A stretch of DNA of 5,058 bases from Paracoccaceae bacterium (GTDB lineage: Bacteria; Pseudomonadota; Alphaproteobacteria; Rhodobacterales; Rhodobacteraceae). The stretch is from contig JAPOSK010000255.1 of NCBI GenBank assembly GCA_026709725.1, positions 1 to 5,058 on the forward strand. Reading direction: 5' to 3'. Shown piece after piece: positions 4,615-5,058 of this stretch (position 1 is the first letter of the stretch; every line of letters begins with the position of its first letter). Below the pieces are notes generated by a model, which saw only the letters and a program-made list of their open reading frames with translations, was not told the origin of the DNA and did no database searches. Both the position numbers and the translations under genes were made by a program.

Positions 4615-5058
4615 ATGATCCCGACTTTCGTCATATCCCTGCCGGACTGCGGGGACCGGCGCGACGCCATCTCCGATCGGCTCGGGGCGCTCGGGATCGC
4701 CTTCGAGTTCGTTGACGGGGTGGACGGCCGCGACGGTCTCGACCCGGCCTGGGAGGACCAGATCGACCGCGTTGAGGCCCGCCGGGCGCGCGATCCCATG
4801 TCGGATGTCGAGTTCGCCTGCGCCCTGTCGCACGTCAGATGCTACCGCCGCATCGTCGCCGACGAGATTCCCTATGCCATGGTGCTGGAGGATGACGTGA
4901 TCCCCGCCCCGGACCTGCCCCGGTTCCTCTCGGGCGGACACCACGGGGACGCGGCCGTCACGCAGCTTTACGTCGAGCGTCCGTACGTCCGGAGGAAAGG
5001 GGCTTGGCACCGCCACGAGGTACACCAAACCTTTGATAACCTACCCTGCCCTTGTCCT
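4615..5058 (+). CDS. Family 25 glycosyltransferase, N-terminal part (runs off the window)
   Basis: GT25 enzymes transfer sugars, often galactose from a nucleotide sugar, onto lipopolysaccharide or other surface glycans, usually at the cytoplasmic side of the inner membrane. The 148 visible codons contain the family landmarks in order: FVISLPDCGDRR at 5-16, FEFVDGVDGRD at 30-40, EFACALSHVRCYRRIV at 66-81, and AMVLEDDVIP at 88-97 with the acidic EDD (92-94) that serves as the metal and nucleotide-sugar site. A full protein is usually about 250 residues, so the C-terminal third or more is missing. The start at 4615 is the first ATG after an in-frame TAA at 4597-4599. GAGAGG at 4606-4611 is a close-spaced ribosome site, and the ATG overlaps the stop of a 9-codon mini-ORF. 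The last 13 codons (from 5020) change in codon use and may not belong to the gene. Confidence 0.85.
   Translation, partial: MIPTFVISLPDCGDRRDAISDRLGALGIAFEFVDGVDGRDGLDPAWEDQIDRVEARRARDPMSDVEFACALSHVRCYRRIVADEIPYAMVLEDDVIPAPDLPRFLSGGHHGDAAVTQLYVERPYVRRKGAWHRHEVHQTFDNLPCPCP

Noticed and set aside
4471..5028. 185-residue minus-strand ORF opposite the glycosyltransferase
   Set aside because: Its protein is a low-complexity mirror of the G+C-rich GT25 gene with no motif. The plus strand carries clear family motifs.

Overview
The window is a composite of at least two kinds of DNA. About the first 0.8 kb is AT-rich (the line 601-660 is 37% G+C) and encodes the C-terminal half of the catalytic domain of a piggyBac-family transposase, an element of animal and other eukaryotic genomes. 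From roughly 820-860 onward the sequence becomes G+C-rich (the line 2941-3000 is 63% G+C). It then carries densely packed bacterial genes with Shine-Dalgarno sites, lipoboxes and short intergenic gaps, all on the plus strand. The last 39 bases or so drop in G+C again and may be a second join. The simplest reading is a contig from a host-plus-bacterium or otherwise mixed sample in which animal-type DNA was joined to a bacterial fragment. Real transfer into a eukaryotic genome cannot be excluded from sequence alone. The bacterial part suggests a proteobacterium, perhaps an alphaproteobacterium; this is an inference from gene families and composition, without a marker gene.

Layout: 1-117 is non-coding leader of the eukaryotic piece. 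118 to about 820 is the truncated piggyBac transposase, whose frame runs by chance into bacterial DNA and stops at 1011. About 850-1011 is the 3' end of an unidentified bacterial gene. 1048-1578 encodes a two-domain protein with a YodC/DUF2158-like N-terminus and a YkvA/DUF1232 C-terminus. 1643-2179 encodes a YfbU-family protein. 2198-2440 encodes a small coiled-coil-type protein. 2455-2856 encodes a BamE/SmpA-like lipoprotein, and 2866-3324 a second, unrelated lipoprotein. 3321-3665 encodes a small two-helix membrane protein.

From 3666 the organisation changes. There is a 290-bp gap holding the frame remnant of a TbpB-like lipoprotein C-terminus and a possible 20-residue minus-strand membrane peptide. 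It is followed by a lower-G+C gene for a membrane-anchored phage tail-collar protein (3957-4487). A 127-bp stretch with two mini-ORFs comes next, then the start of a family 25 glycosyltransferase (4615 to the window end).

The genes from 1048 to 3665 look like one or two co-directional transcription units, because gaps are 9-64 bp and one junction is an ATGA overlap. Their products are mainly envelope or small unknown proteins. The part from 3666 looks like a mosaic surface-related accessory region (collar protein, TbpB-like remnant, glycosyltransferase). No tRNA, rRNA, CRISPR array, insertion sequence of bacterial type or clear rho-independent terminator was seen.
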